Below are positions 10,566 through 22,600 of a DNA stretch of 64,000 nt, piece after piece. This DNA is from Euglena gracilis (lineage: Eukaryota; Euglenida; Euglenophyceae; Euglenales). Position 1 is the stretch's first letter, and each line of letters starts with the position of its first letter. The translations under genes and the position numbers were made by a program. The stretch lies in contig CP154954.1 in NCBI GenBank assembly GCA_039621445.1, forward strand, positions 40,479,572-40,543,571, read 5' to 3'. Under the pieces are notes generated by a model. The model saw only the letters and a list, made by a program, of their open reading frames with translations, did no database searches and was not told the origin of the DNA.

Positions 10566-11700
10566 GTGGTGGTTGAGTAGCGAGTTTGTTGGCCAATTAG
10601 CCAAAAGGGGGGGGGGCTTGAGGACCCCTAATTTTTCACCCATGCAAAAATGGTTGATTTTTTGTGCACAGTTCATGACTTTTTCTCATCTGGCGAAGTT
10701 CAAAAAACGGACGCTTTTGGAGGTTTTTGTGCCTGCCAATCACCCTCACCCCCCCCAATTGCCCCCCAACTGGCTAATTGGGGCCAAAGGACGTCCATTG
10801 GCATTGGCCAATGCGGGGGGGTCGGGGGGGAATTGGCCACGGGGCTCCAGTGAAGGTACCCCAAAGATAAAAAGAATTCCACGAGCTAGATTTTGGCATT
10901 CTGCCCCAGGAAAATTTTTTCCACTCCCACATTTGGCCATTTTGGTTCAAAAATGATGCCAGATTGTCCCCAGATTGGCCATGTGGGCCGAGGCTGCCCA
11001 AGGAACCAATCTGCCCCCCATCATTGTCCGTGGGGGCAAAAAAGGGCAAAATGGCAGAAAATGGCATCAAAACGGACCAAAAAATGGCTGAAAATAGGTC
11101 ATTTTTTTGCGTCAAAAGTTTAAGTGTTGGTCACATCAATGCAGTGCCATCGAATTCTTCTCTCCTTCAAGGTCGTGAAGGCCAGATTTCTGCTTCGGAA
11201 ACCCACCCCACGGGGGGGGGGGGGGGCTAGGGGCAGGCACGACGAGGGGTGTGCCTGCTGGGCAGGCAACCTGTAGCACCCCCCCCCCCGGTTGGTAAGC
11301 AAAAGCTTGGTGGAGGCTGCATTTTTTGGCAAAATTCGGAATTTCTTGGCCATTTTCACCCAATTTGGGTCATTTCATGGTCATCTTGAAAGGTCGTTGG
11401 GGAGTTTCCCCTTCCTCCTCTCTGTCACAGCTACCGGTACAGTGGCACAGTCCCCCCCAGCGCCCCAGTGCTCCAGTGCCTGGCGATCACCTGGTGACCG
11501 CCAAGCCATACAATTGCTCCTGGGGTTGATCTCTCACTGAAAAGACCTCCACTTGGGAAAATATGCATGATGTGAGCAATCCATGACACCAAGGGATTTG
11601 GGCACACTTTTTGGTGATAAAACCTGGTGTATTTCCATTTCTCACCAGGACGTCGTTTTGGCCATTTTAATCAGTTTCGGAGCAATTGTATGCTGGCAGC
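10566..11700. other. No gene recognised
   Basis: The region contains C and G runs, AATTGGCCAA-type words and many TGGCCA and AAAATGGC motifs. Several 60-110 residue frames exist on both strands, but they overlap one another and show no consistent codon bias. Confidence 0.4.
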
Positions 11701-11719
11701 AACTCCTCCTCCCCCCTCC

Positions 11720-11825
11720 AAAATTTGCCCTCCCCGCCGCCCCGGTGCATCACGTGGTGACCACCGGCGGCGGCGCCCTTCCCTCCGCTCTCCCCGCCTT
11801 TCTCCCCCTTCGACGCCCCGCCCAG
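11720..11825 (+). CDS. Exon-like C/G-third-position stretch (weak)
   Basis: In one plus-strand frame about 33 consecutive codons mostly end in C or G, giving APVHHVVTTGGGALPSALP followed by an Arg/Pro-rich tail. This bias matches the better exons of the window. No convincing acceptor or GT donor borders it, and the other strand also stays open. It could be part of a first exon of an upstream gene, or simply GC-rich sequence. Confidence 0.2.
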
Positions 11826-12107
11826 GGCTGCCTCAATAATTCTACACAACCACGAGCTCCAGACAATGTCCACAATTCAGGTTATCTTCTTTGCAAATGA
11901 GCCAGAAATCGAACTGTGTGGTGAGCAAGTTTGTTGTCATCGTGGTCCCCCCAACCATTCATTTTGCTGGCAGCCAAAACCACACCGCCCCACCGAAGTT
12001 TTCCCGCTGTCTTTTTTTTTAAACCCAAAAGAGCTGCTTATTTAAGGGGTCCCTGGCTCTGTCAAATTTGAGGAGGGGTCATTCTTGGAAGGCAACATTT
12101 GCATGAA

Positions 12108-12278
12108 ATGAAGCAGCCTTATCCACGTCCCACGGCTGGCCCTCCCGGCCCCACGGCCCACCCTGCCGGCCCCGCCAGCCCCTCAGCGGCCCCTGCCGGC
12201 CCTGCTGGCCCTCCCGGCCCCGTGGCCAGCCCCGCAACTCCTGTTGGTCCTGGCCACACCATTGCTCATGGTTTCTGA
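12108..12278 (+). CDS. Small collagen-like Gly/Pro/Ala ORF (56 codons)
   Basis: An ATG at 12108 opens a 56-codon frame that ends at TGA 12276-12278. The product starts MKQPYPRPTAGPPGP and continues as Gly-Pro-Ala-rich sequence with several GPxGPP-like triplets. The DNA is an imperfect repeat of CCCGGCCC-like words, so the composition may come from the repeat. The codon thirds are mixed. No neighbouring exon joins clearly. It might be a lone low-complexity exon of an extracellular matrix type protein, or chance. Confidence 0.25.
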   Translation: MKQPYPRPTAGPPGPTAHPAGPASPSAAPAGPAGPPGPVASPATPVGPGHTIAHGF

Positions 12279-12279
12279 C

Positions 12280-13090
12280 CCCCCCAGGGGGGGTTGGCTG
12301 CTTTTTTCGTAGTTATTATTGGCTCCAGGAAGGCTTCCTATTCAGGAAGTGGGTGACTGCTTTTCAAGAAGTGACTGACTGGTTTTTTTTTGAAAGTGCA
12401 AAGTGCCACCATCCCCTCCAGGGTCGGCAAGCAATGGATGCTTCTGACCCCGCGAGAAGGAAGGAAAGAAAGAGACTATAAACACACCGAAAGAAGGGAA
12501 CGAAAGGAAACAAAATACCTGGCACCGGAACCAACGCACGGGCGCGCATTGCCAGGGAGTTAGGCCTAGACTACAGGAACCAAACCCAGACCAATAAGAC
12601 GGATGCTGGGGGATCCTACCGGACCACAAGGACAGGAAGGGTGACCAACCACAAAACAATACAGGACAACAAGCCAGCCTGCTTGTTTTGCCTGGGGACA
12701 ATTACCGGCACCCCAACCCAAACAAGCCACATCTAGTGGCCACCTCCCGGACCCCCCCCAGCACAAACCCCGACCTACCCGACCCCAGAAGACAGCACGG
12801 GAGCCTCCCTCCCGGCCCCCCCCCAGCCACTGGCCTGGCCATGCAGGCGCCCCACACAAAGCCCCACCTACCCCACCCAACAGCATCCTGGCTCCTTCCA
12901 GGCCCCCCCCCACACAACAGCCCCCCTCGCCCTCCCGGCCAACCCAGCACGGACGGCCCTATGGCCGCCCGGCACCCCAGAACGGCGGAAATCCGGCCTA
13001 CAGCACCGCAGCACCTTGCAGCCAGTCCTGGGACCCTGATGAAACCGCGAGAGAAGCGGGCCAGAGCCTCATGCTTGAGATGGAGGCCCA
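12280..13090. other. No confident gene; fragment of a GTGACTGACTGG repeat
   Basis: At 12350-12435 the sequence carries AGTGACTGACTGG, a T run, GAAAGTG and GGGTCGGCAAGCAATGG. This is the internal and 3' part of the same repeat family as the complete element at 21434-21771. Downstream to 13090 is C/A-rich DNA with a 161-codon Pro-rich frame that is open because stops are rare in it. Confidence 0.4.
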
Positions 13091-13174
13091 AAGCCCCCTT
13101 TTGTTTTGTTTTTCTTTTTTTTTTTTTTTTGTTTTTTTATTTTTTTTTCTTTTTTTTCGTTTTTTTTTGCTGAG

Positions 13175-13615
13175 GCCAAGCCAGAGCCCCTCGACGAGGC
13201 CGAACCTGAACGCCTCGATGAGACCCAGCCTGAGCCAGAGTCCCTCCACGAGCAGGAGCCAGAGTCTCTTGCTGAGCTGGAGCCCCAGGCCCTCTACGAG
13301 CCCAAGCCAGAGCCCCTCAAAGAGCCCAAGCCAGAGCTCCTCGACAAGCCCGAGCCAGAGCCCCTTGACGAGGCCAAGCCAGAACCCCTCGATGAACCCG
13401 AACCAGAGCCCCTTGGCGAGCCTGAGCCAGAGTCCCTTGACGAGCCAGAGCCCCTCGACGAGGCCAAGCCAGAGCCCCTCGGCGAGCCCAAGCCAGAGCC
13501 CCTTGACAAATCCGAGCCAGAGCCCCTCGATGAGCCCCAGCCAGAGCCCCTCAGCGAGCCTCGAATGGCCTTCCGCACCCCCCGCTATTTTTCCACTTCC
13601 ACTGCCCCCTCCTGA
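13175..13615 (+). CDS. Terminal exon of a PEPLDE-repeat acidic protein
   Basis: After about 80 nt of almost pure T, an AG at 13173-13174 is a natural acceptor. The frame then runs 146 codons to TGA 13613-13615. The product consists of about 16 imperfect octapeptides of the type KPEPLDEP or EPEPLGEP, followed by a non-repeat tail, [16 protein letters not shown]. The 24-bp DNA unit is a multiple of three, and substitutions are mostly conservative (D/E/G, A/P, K/E), so selection on protein is plausible. The upstream exons are not identified. Proline- and acid-rich repeats like this act as extended linkers or cell-wall domains in other proteins, but I do not recognise a family. Confidence 0.55.
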   Translation, partial: AKPEPLDEAEPERLDETQPEPESLHEQEPESLAELEPQALYEPKPEPLKEPKPELLDKPEPEPLDEAKPEPLDEPEPEPLGEPEPESLDEPEPLDEAKPEPLGEPKPEPLDKSEPEPLDEPQPEPLSEPRMAFRTPRYFSTSTAPS

Positions 13616-13765
13616 GGCTGCTTTCAGCGGTCACTGAATAAGTGTCAGTTTTCCTTTTTTTGGAAAATAACAACTGGATTTTTCGCATTTCAGACCGTAT
13701 ACCCTCACCCCCCCTCAAAGTGTCCCCCCCTGAAAGTGGCCAAAATTTTTTGGCGCCCCTTCCGC

Positions 13766-14335
13766 CCCGATTTATACCAAAAAATTGCCAAAATTTTGCT
13801 ATTGTGGGGTGTTTTCAGCAGTGGTTTCAGTTATTATGGGGTTTTTGGGGGTGGGGAACCCAGCTGACCTGGTCCCGGGGGCTGGTCGCACGTTTTGGCA
13901 CCCCCGAATTCCTGGCGTTGAGGCAATCTGGTCCCGAGAACCACACCCCCCCCCCTTCCGCCCCGATTTATACCCCAAAAAAATTGCCAAAGTTTTGCAA
14001 TTGTCGGGTATTTTCAGCAGCGGTTTCAGTTATTATGGGGTTTTCGGGGGGTGGGGAACCCAGCTGACCTGGTCCCGGGGGCTGTTCGCTTTTTTCGGCC
14101 CCCCCAATTCCTGGCATTGAGGCAATCTGGTCCCGAAAACCATGCCCCCCCCTTCCGCCCCCCGTCCCCTTCCGCCCCGATTTATACCAAAAAAAAATTG
14201 CCAAAACTTTGCAATTGTGGGGTGTTGACCAGCAGCGGTTCCGGTTATCTTGATGTTTTTGGGGGTGGGGAACCCAGCTGACCTGGTCCCAGGGGCTGGT
14301 CGCATGTTTTGGCACAATCTGGTCCCGAAAAATTT
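13766..14335 (-). repeat. Three reverse-oriented copies of the ~200-bp satellite unit
   Basis: Three successive copies of the unit that fills 42-60 kb, here as its reverse complement: CGATTTATACC, TTGCCAAA, GGGGAACCCAGCTGACCTGG, GGCTGGTCGCA, TTGAGGCAATCTGG. The copies start at about 13770, 13963 and 14175. They differ more from each other than the units in the big array do, so this is an older small array or a set of dispersed copies. Confidence 0.9.
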
Positions 14336-14629
14336 TGGTTTCCCTCCGCTCAAAGTCGCCATTATCCTTCGGCGCCTTTGGCTCCAAAGCCAAAATTCAC
14401 TCCCCCCCCAAAGTGTCCCCCCTCCCAGAGTGGCCGTTTTGGGGTCCCACGGTGCCTGGAGGGTTGCATTTTGAGGGGGGTGAGGGTATTTTTGCACTTC
14501 CGCCACCAACTTGTTTGCATTTCACCTCAAAGATGTTTGCACCTTATCCCAAAAATATTTCCCTCTTTTCGGAAAATTTTGCAGTTGGCTGCACAGTTGC
14601 CCTTTGAAACTTCAACCTTCAAAGCATTC

Positions 14630-14755
14630 CTTCGGCGCCGAAAAGTACATCCCACCCCCCTCATCCCCCCCCCACGGGGGGGGGGGGGGGGCTCGGTCGG
14701 ACCCACCCACCCTTCTCCCTCCCAAAAAACCCCAAAAAACCCCTGGTCCCCACCC
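14630..14755 (-). mobile_element. Truncated reverse copy of the CAGGG-family MITE
   Basis: Read on the minus strand it starts CCAGGGGTTTTTTGGGG, passes GGGTGGGTCCGACCG and reaches GGGATGTACTTTTCGGCG. These are the landmarks of the 5' half of the complete elements at 30250-30517 and 41378-41646. The other half is missing. Confidence 0.6.
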
Positions 14756-15120
14756 CGTCCTGAACCACCCCACTGCTGTACTGTCATTTTGCTTTTGCTC
14801 AATGAAAAAAAAAATCTTCACATTGGACAATGGAAAAATATCCATGCCGGCTATCTTTAGCATTTTTAGTCATTTTTTGCCCTTTTCAGGGGAAATCCCC
14901 CCCGGTCTTTAAAAAAAAACCCCCTGGCGGGGGAATGAGGGGGGTGCGCGGCCCAACGATGCAGATGCACAATTTTTGGGGGGTTTTTGACAAAAATCCT
15001 TTTATTTTTTCGCCATTTTTTTGGCTGAGTGGCCAAAGCGACCGACAACCTTCCCCATGGGGGGTCAGGAAGGGTGACTGGTTTTTGAGAAGTGACTGAT
15101 TGGTTTTTTGAAAGTGGAGA

Positions 15121-15343
15121 ATGACCCCCCCCCGGGGGGTCAGCAAGCAATGGGGGTGGGATATACTTTTCGGCGCCGCAGGCGCCGAAAAAATTCTATT
15201 TTTAGCACTTTTCGCGATTTTTCGGCCATTTTTTGTGGGTCCCCCGGACCCCCCTCCGCCCCCCCCGGGGTGGTCCCCCCCCGGGGGGTGGGTGGGTGGG
15301 GGGGGGCCCCCCCCTCCCCCCCCCGGTCTTAAAAAAACCTTTG
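15121..15343 (+). mobile_element. CAGGG-family MITE lacking its 5' end
   Basis: From GGGATATACTTTTCGGCGCC (15157) to the 3' terminus TCTTAAAAAAACCTTTG (15343) it closely matches the full elements at 30250 and 41378. The expected 5' terminus is replaced by part of another repeat (GTGACTGATTGG, GGGTCAGCAAGCAATGG) related to 21434-21771. It is therefore a chimera or a nested insertion. Its 3' end lies 65 nt before the first recognised exon of the gene below. Confidence 0.7.
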
Positions 15344-15408
15344 GTGCGGTCCAGGCCCCCTCCTCAAAACCTCTGATTCCAAGCAGCTTTATCCCCGTCC
15401 GTTTCCAG

Positions 15409-15627
15409 CCCCGCAACGCCACCCCCTACGCCGCCATCATTGCCTACATCACCGCCGACAGCGTCCACCCCAGCCCGCAGCTCACCGTCACCGCTCCCAC
15501 AGCCCCAGCGGAACGCCTGCAGCACCGCCGCCCAGCCCTGCAGCCTCCGCGCCCCACCCTCCGCAGCTGGGCAGCGCGGGCCGTGGCCACCGTTGCCGCC
15601 GCCGTCATCCTCCTCCTCGCCCGCCGG
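15409..15627 (+). CDS. Exon 1 (first recognised) of the membrane-protein gene
   Basis: The acceptor is TTTCCAG at 15402-15408 and the donor CGG|GTTTGC. It is 73 codons in phase 0. It begins PRNATPYAAIIAYITADS and ends with a hydrophobic helix, ARAVATVAAAVILLLARR, preceded by a Pro/Arg-rich linker. Nearly every codon ends in C or G. It may not be the initiating exon, because no in-frame ATG with a good context is seen nearby. Confidence 0.65.
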
Positions 15628-16164
15628 GTTTGCCTCTTGTGTCGCGCTTTTGCGTTTGCCTCTTGGTTGAAAATTCAAAGCAGTCTGAACCCCCTGGTTT
15701 CAAAAACATGAACCCCCTGGTTTCTGTTTTTTTTTCTTTTTGGGACCCTCTCGTCAAGATCACTGCCGAGGGCCGAAGGGGGGTCCGGGGACCCCCTGGA
15801 ACCAAAAAAAATTTTCTTCCCCGGCACTTTGTGCCGGCAAATTTCTGTTTTTATCCTCTGTTTTTGCCCTTTTGTGGAAAAAAAATTGCCTGAAATCACA
15901 ATTGCTTTTTTTGAAGCCCCTCGGAAAATTTTCTGGCGCTTCGCGCTGGTTTTTTTCACCCAAGGGGGTTGGGGGTGTCGTTATTCCCCCCCCCCCCCGG
16001 GGTCATTGATCCCCCCCCGACGTTCTTTCAGATTCACTGGAAATTTTTTTGATCATGATTCCTTCTTTGCCCCCGATTTCCCCTCAGGCCAAAAATTTTT
16101 TGACCATTTTTTTTATTAAAAGGCGTATTTTCATGTCTCCCTGTGTATTATTAATATTGTCATT

Positions 16165-16197
<33 letters not shown>

Positions 16198-16244
16198 GGT
16201 ATTATCATGATGATGATTATGATGATGATGATATTATTATTATA

Positions 16245-16306
<62 letters not shown>

Positions 16307-16551
16307 AAGTCCAAAATCGACAAAATTGACGAAAAATTGCGAAAAATGACTTCCAATGGGCAAAAATGCAGCGCCTCCACACTCAACGATGAACATGACC
16401 TTGAAGGAAGATTGGCGTTAATATATTTTTGGTCAAGGCCTGTGCTCGGTCATTTTCCTGTGAGTCACACCGGCTGGCCGACGGTTGGCCGACGGCTGGC
16501 CGACGGCGTGCTCCCCTATTATTATTATTATTATTATTAATACTATTAATA

Positions 16552-16616
<65 letters not shown>

Positions 16617-19600
16617 CATTATTAAATATAATATTATTATTTGTCACGTTAACATCCCCCTGGTGGGGGGCCCGCCTGGCTGTGGGGCTGTCCCAGGTTC
16701 CCCATTTTGCTTCTCACTCGGTGTGCTGTTTCAACAAGTCCCCAAACCCAAGGACTGCTCGACATTGTTTTCCAGCATCCCCCCCCCCCAAGAAACCTGG
16801 CGGAGTGGCAGGTTATTGGAACCAACTTTTGGCCCTGCCCCTTGCCAGGTTATTTGGGCCCTTTTTTCATGATTGTAAACGCAAGGCCCCCTGGGGGACC
16901 CACTCAATTTCCGAAAATGGCCTAAATAATCACGGAAATTGCTTTTAAAAAAGGCATCTTCCAAAAAAAATTGGAGCTTTGGCACCAAAAAAGCACATCC
17001 CTCGGGGGGGGGGGGAGGGGGCTCAGCCGGACCCACCCCCCCACCCCCCATAAATGTGGCGTGTTTGCCACATTTTTTTTGTGTTGTTCGTTCCTTCCAC
17101 AGACCCCGCCGCCCGCCAACATCGTCACCGCCGAGCAGCTCCAGCAAGCGGACGACGACGCGGCGCAGCAGGAGCGGGTCCGGCACACAGACCCCATTGG
17201 GTTTTGTATTTTTTTTTTGCTTTTGCCCCCCCAGGTCTTCTGGAAACGGCCGAAGGGGATTTCAGAAGTCTGGAAAGTGGAGAGAATGCCAGGGTGGTTG
17301 CAAGGGGACCGGGTAAGTGGGCAAAGGAACTCAGGGGGGAGGATGAGCAAAATTTTCTGGTTTCAGAACAAATAAAATGGTCCAAATTGAAAAGAAAATG
17401 GGGTTTGGAGGAGTTTTTTCTTTGATGGAATTTCAGCCCCAACCCCCTGATTTTTTCCCAAGAAAAGCATATAAAATGATGATAAGGGGGTTTGAAATCT
17501 TTTCAATGGGATTTTGCTTTACCCCCTCCAGGGTTCCCAGGGAGAAGTGGGAAGCCTTTCGGTTTTTGTGGAGGTGGCGTGGTGGGGGGGCCTGACCAAA
17601 GTCCCCCAAAGTCAAATTTTTTCCACTTCTGTGGATTTATTTGGGCAATTTTTTTGCATTTTTTTGACAAATGTTGCCCAAAAAAGTGCCCAAAGTCCCT
17701 CTTTTGGCCAATTCTGGGGGAGGGGCAACATTTTCAGCTTTGTGCCGCCCCCCCCCCCACCTGTCCGTATATCAAACCCCAGCCCCAGCCCTCTCCGCTC
17801 CAGTGGGGCCTGGGGGCACCGCCAGCTGCACCCCGCCCCGACCTGGATTGAGCGGCTCTTCAACCCCGTCATCGCCCCCTACCGCGGCATCCGCCAGCTC
17901 CTCGAGCAGGCCGGGTGTTGTTTGATTTGACCCAACTTTGGGGGGTTTTGAAGAAAGGGTCGAAGACGATGAACAATGGTGAGCGTGTGGGGGGTTTCAC
18001 ATGGTGGAGTTTTTCCACCTTGGGTGCCTTCCAAATCCATAAGAGCTTCATGGCACACCACCGCTGCTGTCCCTGTTTGAGACCCTCTCTGAAAAAGAAA
18101 AGCTCTTCATCGCAGCCTTCCACCAATACTCAGCCTGCCGGCGAGTACTGGTGGATCGTGGAGACGGCGGAGGAGGCCACCGCGAAGCGCCTCCAGGCGC
18201 TCCACGCGGTGGCCGACCCCGCCCTCTGCGCCCGCTGCCACTCACGCGCTTATTTGCTTTGTCCAATGAAATCCAACTAATGGGTCGGGTGTGAATCACC
18301 GTTGCCCAGGCCCCCCCCGGGTTGGATCTCCACCCCAAGCTCATTCAACCCCCCAGCCTGTGTTGAACACCACTCTCTGGTTTGGGTTCTTTTGACCCGG
18401 GAAGACCCCCGAGCCCGAGCCCTGCAGCTGTGGGGGGGTTTCTGGGTTGGGGCCAGCAGCCCCTGGTCCATCCATATTTTTTTTAGAAAAAAATTGTTTT
18501 AATTGGAAACACGTTGTGAAAAGTATTGAAGGCTTCATTGACACAGGAAATTATGAAATGAAGCTTGACGCCGGGCGCGTCTGAAGTCTTGAAACGTAAA
18601 AGAAATTGAGAAAAGTAAAAAAAATAAAATAGAAATTAAGCGCGTGGCCACACCACCACCGCTTCGGGCTGAAGGAGACGGATGTGAACGGCACCATGGT
18701 GCCATTGTGCCCATGGTGCGTATATGCACCGGTGTGTTCGCCACCCCCTGTTTTGTCGTACCTTTCAATGGGGCGGGGTTGGTGCATGGGGGGGGGGGTG
18801 GCTGTGCCCCTCACCATGCGGGGGTTGGGGGGGGAGTGGCCATGAGTTGCCAGAAATGACGTGTTCTTGCTCCCTTGCTTTCGCAAAGTGCCGAAAAATT
18901 TATAAGCTGTCATATTTACCCCCCCCCCCAAGGTGCCCCATGGTGCCCACCCTGGGAGTGAGTGGATGCTGACCAGGGATTTTTTAAGTTTGGGCGGGGG
19001 GGGGTTGGTGAGTCTGCTGCCCCCTCCCCCCGAAAAGTGCCGAAGTTTTTTGACCCCCCAAGAAATGGGTGTGAGTTTCGGAGAGGTGTGAGTTTCGGTG
19101 CGAAACCCCAAAATTTTTCAAAAAAACGCCCTTAAATGCCCTGATTTGGGGGGGCTCGCCAGGTTGGGTGTGTGGAGGGGGAGTCTTGAGAAGAAGCCCG
19201 GACCGTCCCCCCCCCCGGTCTTTTGAAAAGGGCGGTGGGTGAAAATTCTGACACGTTGGGACAAATATTTTGCCAGGCGTGGAAAAACTTTGGGAGCCAG
19301 GTGTACTATTTTTGCAAGTTTCATTCATCTGGTGTCCAATTCACGCGTAATTCAAAATCCCTTTTCCAATTCTGCTGCGGTCTCTAAAAATTCTCACTTG
19401 AACCTTGGTCATTCTTTGGGGTTGGGGAAACATTCTTCTCCAGATGCACATGCACCTGCCAACGATTCTGATTTTAAAGCTTACATCCCCTTTCCCTTCA
19501 CAGTGGGCCCCAGCTGTGGCCGCCCGCGAAGCCGCCCAGAACGCCGCCCGCCACTACAGGCCGCCAACCCGCACGGTGTGTGATGCCTCCTCAATGTGCC

Positions 19601-22600
19601 CCCATCCCATGTGCCCCAAGTGGAAAGTGCCAATAGTTAGAAGCCAGCACCTTTCTTCCAGCTGGGAGTCGTGGTGGTGCAAACGCAAATTGGTGCCAAA
19701 TGTTTTTTTTGGTATTTATCATGTTTCCAGTTAGCCTGGCACTTCCCGTTTTTAAGACATGGAACGGAGAAAGAAGTTCTTTGCTCGATGGTGAGTCAAC
19801 AAAAAACGTATTGGCAGGAAATCTGTTGTTTGGGCGACATCCTGTCATGGAAGCTCCACCCAGGGTTTTTTTTTTAGCCTTCGCCCCCCTCCCCCTGGGG
19901 GGGGGGGTAGGGTGGGTGGTTCCCTTGGAATCCCTCCCCCGGGGGGAGGTGTAGGGGCTGGTGGGTATATCTTTTTCGACGCTGAAGGCACCGAAAATTT
20001 TGAAAAGGTGCCATTTTCAGCATTTTGGCCATTTTCGGGCAAAAGTGGGTGGGTCCCCCCCGGGGGGGGGGGGCTCGCGGGGGGGGGGGGGGGGGTGGAT
20101 GCCGACCCCCTCCCCCCCGGTCTTAAAAAACCCCTGGCTCCAATGCCAAATTTTCTTTTTGTTGCAAATTTTCTGTTATTTTCCCAATTTTTGCCCACTT
20201 GAACGCTTTTGTGAAACTCAAGGGGGGGCGATTATGATGATGAAAGTGAAGGAATTTTTTGTTGAATCCCGGAAAGGTTTGGAGCAGGCTTCTTTTGAGT
20301 GAACGTCTTTTTTGGCCCCCAAAATGCCCCCCCCCCGGACTTCTTCCTTCGCTTTTTGGGGGGTGCAGGGCACCCCCCTCCCTCTTCAAAAAAAAGAACT
20401 CTTCCCTTTTTTCCGGCATTATCCCAAAGTGCTTTTGCATTTCCGCATTCCCCTTCCCCCCCAATCTCACAGTTCCGTGGCTGCCGGTGGTGGCTGGTCC
20501 CCCTCCTCACCGCCATCGGCTCCGCCAGCTGGACACGCAGGGCGGCGCTGTGAAAATGGGATGTCTTTTCGGGAATGCACCCCCCAAACTGGGCGATGAG
20601 GGTTTTCTCACAACAGAACCCCCCCAACCCTGGTCGGTGAACACCCAAATGTATTTCTCAGTGCAAAGCGGCAAATCTTCTCTGCGGTGTTTGTCCTCCC
20701 TGACAGGTAGTTGCAGCTCCCTAACAGACCCATTTTGGGGTTTTGGCCAGAAGCAGGGGATTTTTTTAGTCTTGGACCCCCGGAGGGGAGGTGGGTGTGC
20801 CCGGCGAAGCCCCCCCCCCCAGGGGGATGTTTTTGAAAAGGTGCTGGTTTCAGCATTTTTGCGATTTTTGGCCATTTTGGGGGGAAAGTGAGTGGGACCC
20901 CTGGGACCCCCCCGGTCTTTAAAAAAAAACCCCTGGCCAGAAGTGTCCACCAAGGAACGGCGCGCCCCTGCCGCAGATCTCACCCATCGACAGCTGCCTG
21001 GCCAACACGTTGGCGTGGGCAGTGGTGGCCGGCACCTACAGCTGGCTGTGGGTGGATTACCTCCGCCCACGGCTGCTGTGGGTGCCGCGCCGCTACCCAT
21101 GCTCCGCGATCGGGGGGCTTTTTGCCCTGGGTGTAGTTGGTCAAACTGTCTCTCACCCAGAGTTCGATAGGCCGGGGGGGGGGTCGTCCCCCCATTGACC
21201 GGAGGGTCTCACCTGACCCGGGTCCTTTGGGGGTGTCTTTCTGTCCACCTGGGATGACACCTGGGGGGTGTCATCCCCCCCACCTGCCTTTTATGTTGCA
21301 CCCTGCCCACACCCCATCTTGTTGGCATTCCCACTTGCCCCACCCCTTTGGACATGATTCAGATTTGGCGCTGTTTTGCACCTGTCCATTTAAGTTTACG
21401 CTGTCTGTCTATCGATCTCCCTGGGGTCATGTCCAGGCAATTGCTTAAGCACTGCCCCCCCCCCCCCGGTGACTGGTTTTTTCAAAGTGACTGACTGGTT
21501 TTGGGCCCGGCCCCCCTCCCCCCCCCTGGGGGGGGGTCGGCCAGGAGTGGGCAAAAGTGGCTTGAGTGACCCCGGCGCCGAAGGCGCCGGAAAAATTTTT
21601 GGGGCCTAAATGGCCTAAAGTGACTGGAAAGTGGCCGTTTTTCTGAGTGGCCGACCCCCCCCCCCCGGGGGGGTGGTGACTGGCTGGTTTTTTGAAAATG
21701 AGTGACTGACTGGTTTTTAAAAAAAATGGAGTGACCCCCTCCCCCCCCCCGGGTCGGTAAGCAATTGTATGGTCATGTCACAGAGGCAGCCAAATTTTCA
21801 TTTGGTTTTGATGTATTCCTTCCTGGGGGGTGGTCGCCTGCACTTGAGTGATTGACTGTCAATTTTTAAGGAAACATTCAAATTTTCGGACCCAGATGAG
21901 AGTGGGGAGGGGGGAAGTTCCAACGCTCAGTTCATTTTCTCACAATTTCTGAGACTCTCAGCATCTGTTGAAATGGAAAAGGCTGCATCGCCCCCCCTCC
22001 CCCTGACAAGGGGCCCCCCGCCGCTAGCCGCCGCCGCCCTCGTCCACGCTACCGCTGCCCGCCTCCGCCCCCTCGTCGAAGGCAACGGCTACGGTGGGCC
22101 ACGCCCTGCCTTAGAATCCCCCCACCCCCCTGGCTGGAAATGTGTTTTGATTTGCTTTTCATTTGACAGCGTGGCCAGACTTCTTTTTTGAGGAAAGTCG
22201 CACCGCACCCCTCAGGGTGAGTGCTGTTGGCAGGTTGGGGGAGGTATTTTTGATCCCCACCTGGGGGGGGGGTCAAGTTTTGGGGTGAGCAGTGCTACAG
22301 CACATCCGGTGTCGGGGGGGGAGGCTGAAAATGGCCATTTGCAAAGGGAAAATGGCTGGGTCGGAAGGCACCAGGGGCCGAACCCCCCCCGGGGGTGCCT
22401 GTCATGGGCAGGCGCCCCACTGCACAACGCACAAACCCTGGGGGTTTGTAAAACGAAGCCTGAGCGTGGCCCCTTCCTTCCCTCCCCTCCCCCGCCCCCT
22501 CCCCCTGAGACCAGGCGTGGCGGCACAACGCCGCCTACTACGGCGTGCGGCTGGCCCACCTCATCGCTATCGCGGCCGGCGGCCTGGGGGACCTGGGCCT

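Noticed and set aside
12273-12445. A full element with TTTCTGAC/CTTCTGAC flanks
   Set aside because: The flanks match 7 of 8, but no inverted ends could be defined, so only a fragment is annotated.
12688-13173. 161-codon Pro-rich frame
   Set aside because: It runs from C/A-rich DNA into the T tract, with no codon bias and no borders.
13294-13578. Minus-strand Ser/Gly/Arg-rich 94-codon frame
   Set aside because: It is the antisense of the PEPLDE exon, which has the better splice border and tail.
16131-16619. Polyasparagine / polyleucine proteins
   Set aside because: Produced by TTA and TTG microsatellites in an intron.
17229-17311. Extra exon VFWKRPKGISEVWKV with a GTAAGT donor
   Set aside because: The donor is excellent, but inserting it breaks the phase that exons 2 and 3 keep when joined directly, and its codon bias is weaker. 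It remains possible as an alternative exon.
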